Shown here one piece after another: positions 15,890-17,261 of a stretch of DNA of 17,261 bases (the first letter of the stretch is position 1; each line of letters begins with the position of its first letter). The position numbers and the translations under genes were made by a program. The notes under the pieces are model-generated. The model saw only the letters and a program-made list of their open reading frames with translations. It did not search any database and was not told the origin of the DNA. This DNA comes from an uncultured Hippea sp. (GTDB taxonomy: Bacteria; Campylobacterota_A; Desulfurellia; JAADFJ01). The stretch lies in assembly GCA_913009315.1 (NCBI GenBank), contig CAJVZA010000041.1:1-17261 (forward strand), in the 5' to 3' direction.

Positions 15890-16984
15890 CTAAATTATAT
15901 CATATAGGTAAACATAAGGTAGATTTAGTGATTTGGCAACCTCAGAATGAGTTATTTTTCCGTCGTGAATATTGAGTCCCGCCATAAGTCCTTCATCATC
16001 TTGCAAACTTTTTTTCCAACCGTCTGCAATTTTTATTATATAGTCGTAAGTTGCATTAGAAAGCGCCTCTGTCGCGGTTGCGGCATAAGCGGCAGGCATA
16101 TTTGTAACGCAATATTGAGTTACTCCTCCGGTTTTAAATACAGGATTGAGATGAGTGGTGGGGCGTGATGTTTCGGTGCAGCCTCCCTGATCAATCGCAA
16201 CATCAACAATCACTGAACCCTCTTTCATATCCATTATCATTTCTTTTGTAATAATCTTTGGTGCCGAACCTCCCGGAACAAGTACTGCCCCTACAACAAG
16301 ATCAGACAGTTTTGCTGCATTTGCTACTGCCAGCGGATGAGCATAAATCGTTTTTAATCCAAATTCTTCCATTGTCTTGAGCTTATCGGTGTCTATATCG
16401 GCTATTGTGACATCTGCGCCGACACCTTTGGCAACAAGGGCGGCATTTTGTCCTACAACTCCGGCTCCTATAACAAGCACCTTTGCCGGAAGTACTCCCG
16501 GAACACCGGATGGCAAAACTCCATTCCCTCCAAACGGCTCGGAAAGATAAAAAAATCCAACGAGCGATGCTATTTTGCCGGCAATTTCGCTCATTGGAGC
16601 TAACAGCGGCAGCTTGCCGTCTTTAACAACCGTCTCATACGCAAAGGCTGTTATGCCGGAAGATAGAAGTGCTTCTGCCAATTTTTTCGATGATGCAAGA
16701 TGAAGATAGGTAAAAAGCAGCTTGCCTTTTTTGAAATATTTAAATTCCGACTCCATAGGTTCTTTTACCTTGACAACCATGTCGGCATTCCATGCCTCGT
16801 CTGCAGTTTTTACAATCCCGGCACCGGCCGCTCTGTATTGTTTATCGGCAAAAAAGCTGCCCTCTCCTGCGCCTGATTCAACGATCACCTGATGACCCGC
16901 TCTAACAATCTGGTTAACTGAATACGGTGTAATGCTTACTCTCTTTTCAGATTCCTTGATCTCTTTCGGAACTCCAATCAACAT
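15890..16984 (-). CDS. ald: Alanine dehydrogenase
   Basis: 364-residue NAD-dependent enzyme interconverting L-alanine with pyruvate and ammonium, cytoplasmic and usually hexameric. The N-terminus MLIGVPKEIKESEKRVSITP is characteristic, with substrate-binding R15. The catalytic pair is K74 (VKVKEP) and H95 (TYLHLA). The nucleotide site is GAGVVG (173-178), preceded by the family loop FGGNGVLPSGVPGVLPAKV. The later GSVIVDVAIDQGGC block carries the active-site Asp (D265). Length is close to the usual 370. The ATG at 16984 has GGAGGT upstream. It appears to head an operon with the DUF2249 and membrane-protein genes, ending only nine bases before the next ATG, inside that gene's ribosome site. It could be tied to pyruvate/ammonia balance and redox state. 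A perfect inverted repeat just upstream suggests regulation. Confidence 0.95.
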   Translation of the reverse strand: MLIGVPKEIKESEKRVSITPYSVNQIVRAGHQVIVESGAGEGSFFADKQYRAAGAGIVKTADEAWNADMVVKVKEPMESEFKYFKKGKLLFTYLHLASSKKLAEALLSSGITAFAYETVVKDGKLPLLAPMSEIAGKIASLVGFFYLSEPFGGNGVLPSGVPGVLPAKVLVIGAGVVGQNAALVAKGVGADVTIADIDTDKLKTMEEFGLKTIYAHPLAVANAAKLSDLVVGAVLVPGGSAPKIITKEMIMDMKEGSVIVDVAIDQGGCTETSRPTTHLNPVFKTGGVTQYCVTNMPAAYAATATEALSNATYDYIIKIADGWKKSLQDDEGLMAGLNIHDGKITHSEVAKSLNLPYVYLYDII

Positions 16985-16999
16985 AATCTACCTCCGATG

Positions 17000-17030
17000 T
17001 TTTATTAAACTATAGCTAAGTTTAATAAAA
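17000..17030. promoter_or_regulatory. Perfect 12-base inverted repeat before ald
   Basis: TTTTATTAAACT (17000-17011) and AGTTTAATAAAA (17019-17030) are exact reverse complements around a seven-base centre. The element ends 15 bases upstream of the ald ATG, next to its GGAGGT. A possible -10 (TATAGT on the minus strand, 17014-17009) lies inside. It could be an operator, for example of an Lrp- or FNR/CRP-size regulator, or an mRNA hairpin. The regulator cannot be named. Confidence 0.45.
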
Positions 17031-17076
17031 ATAATCTAAAAGTAAAATCCGGCCGTTAATATGCTGCTTTTATCTC

Positions 17077-17131
17077 AAAGAGACCGCTGCACAAAAAGTT
17101 GTGAATCTGTTTATTATGCGACGGTCTCTTT
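17077..17131. repeat. 55-base inverted-repeat element, terminator or mobile-element end
   Basis: AAAGAGACCG (17077-17086) pairs perfectly with CGGTCTCTTT (17122-17131). The similarity continues inward with transitions: the arms read AAAGAGACCGCTGCACAA and AAAGAGACCGTCGCATAA. The right arm lies inside the 3' end of the broken frame at 17114-17260. It may be a bidirectional terminator, or the terminal repeat of an insertion element extending off the right edge. Confidence 0.45.
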
Positions 17132-17260
17132 AACCCGATCTTCAACCATAAAGTCAATATAATCTCCTACAGTTAACAGATTATTTAAAAAGTTCTATAC
17201 TACAATCGGTACATTCAGTTTCTTGATTCCGTACAAGTTCAATATCCTCTTTTGTTCTTC
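17114..17260 (-). pseudogene. C-terminal fragment of an unknown gene with an internal stop
   Basis: The minus-strand frame entering from the window edge reads EEQKRILNLYGIKKLNVPIV and reaches a TAG at 17197-17195. The same frame then continues NFLNNLLTVGDYIDFMVEDR to a TAA at 17116-17114. Both parts look coding and the frame is preserved across the stop, suggesting a gene broken by a nonsense change. I do not recognise the family. A transposase C-terminus is one guess because of the inverted repeat that overlaps its end. Alternatively the upstream and downstream parts are unrelated and coding-like by chance. Confidence 0.35.
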
Positions 17261-17261
17261 C

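Noticed and set aside
1-17261. CRISPR array, tRNA, rRNA or prophage module
   Set aside because: No regularly spaced repeats, no tRNA cloverleaf or CCA-type ends, no rRNA-like conserved blocks, and no phage structural or integrase genes were seen on either strand.

Overview
The window is ordinary bacterial chromosome, visibly AT-rich (not computed), with tight operons and many 4-base or 1-base overlaps. The gene set is DUF2249 beside a heme-copper/NnrS-like membrane protein, alanine dehydrogenase, GlcD/GlcF-type oxidase subunits, a secreted zinc phospholipase C-like protein and a long-form SerA. It suggests an anaerobic or respiratory Gram-negative, for example Deferribacterota or a neighbouring deltaproteobacterial lineage. 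That placement is inference from gene content only.

Layout. (1) 1-1570, minus: an IS1634-family transposase that runs off the left edge, with a near-consensus promoter at 1608-1636. (2) 1571-1872: a gene-free junction. (3) 8220 down to 1873, minus: ruvC - tlpA-like lipoprotein - serA - zinc-dependent phospholipase C-like protein - glcD - glcF. The first three overlap one another; the last three are separated by 58, 84 and 229 bases. (4) 8221-8533: a divergent control region with back-to-back candidate promoters and a cluster of strong inverted repeats at 8331-8456 that no gene explains. (5) 8534-13603, plus: PHP-family phosphoesterase - BamB-like beta-propeller lipoprotein - DegP/HtrA protease - FtsH. 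This looks like an envelope quality-control operon with translationally coupled genes. (6) 13604-13877: a convergent intergenic region without a clear terminator. (7) 16984 down to 13878, minus: ald - tandem-DUF2249 protein - polytopic heme-copper/NnrS-like membrane protein. (8) 16985-17261: a perfect 12-base inverted repeat before ald, then a 55-base inverted-repeat element overlapping the 3' end of a broken reading frame that leaves the right edge.

How the genes fit together. The minus operon combines DNA repair (RuvC), thiol redox chemistry in the envelope (TlpA), serine synthesis (SerA) and 2-hydroxy-acid oxidation (GlcDF). It is a mixed housekeeping operon rather than one pathway. The plus operon pairs a periplasmic protease/chaperone with the inner-membrane protease and a lipoprotein that resembles the BAM accessory BamB. 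The ald operon joins amino-acid redox metabolism to a DUF2249/heme-copper-like pair whose relatives sit near NO and denitrification genes.

Most of the window is recognisable. The least explained signals are the structured leader at 8331-8456, the DUF2249/membrane-protein pair, the two inverted repeats upstream of ald, and a short near-repeat that brackets the plus operon. I see no CRISPR array, prophage, tRNA or rRNA. I did not find a clearly new defence-type system.
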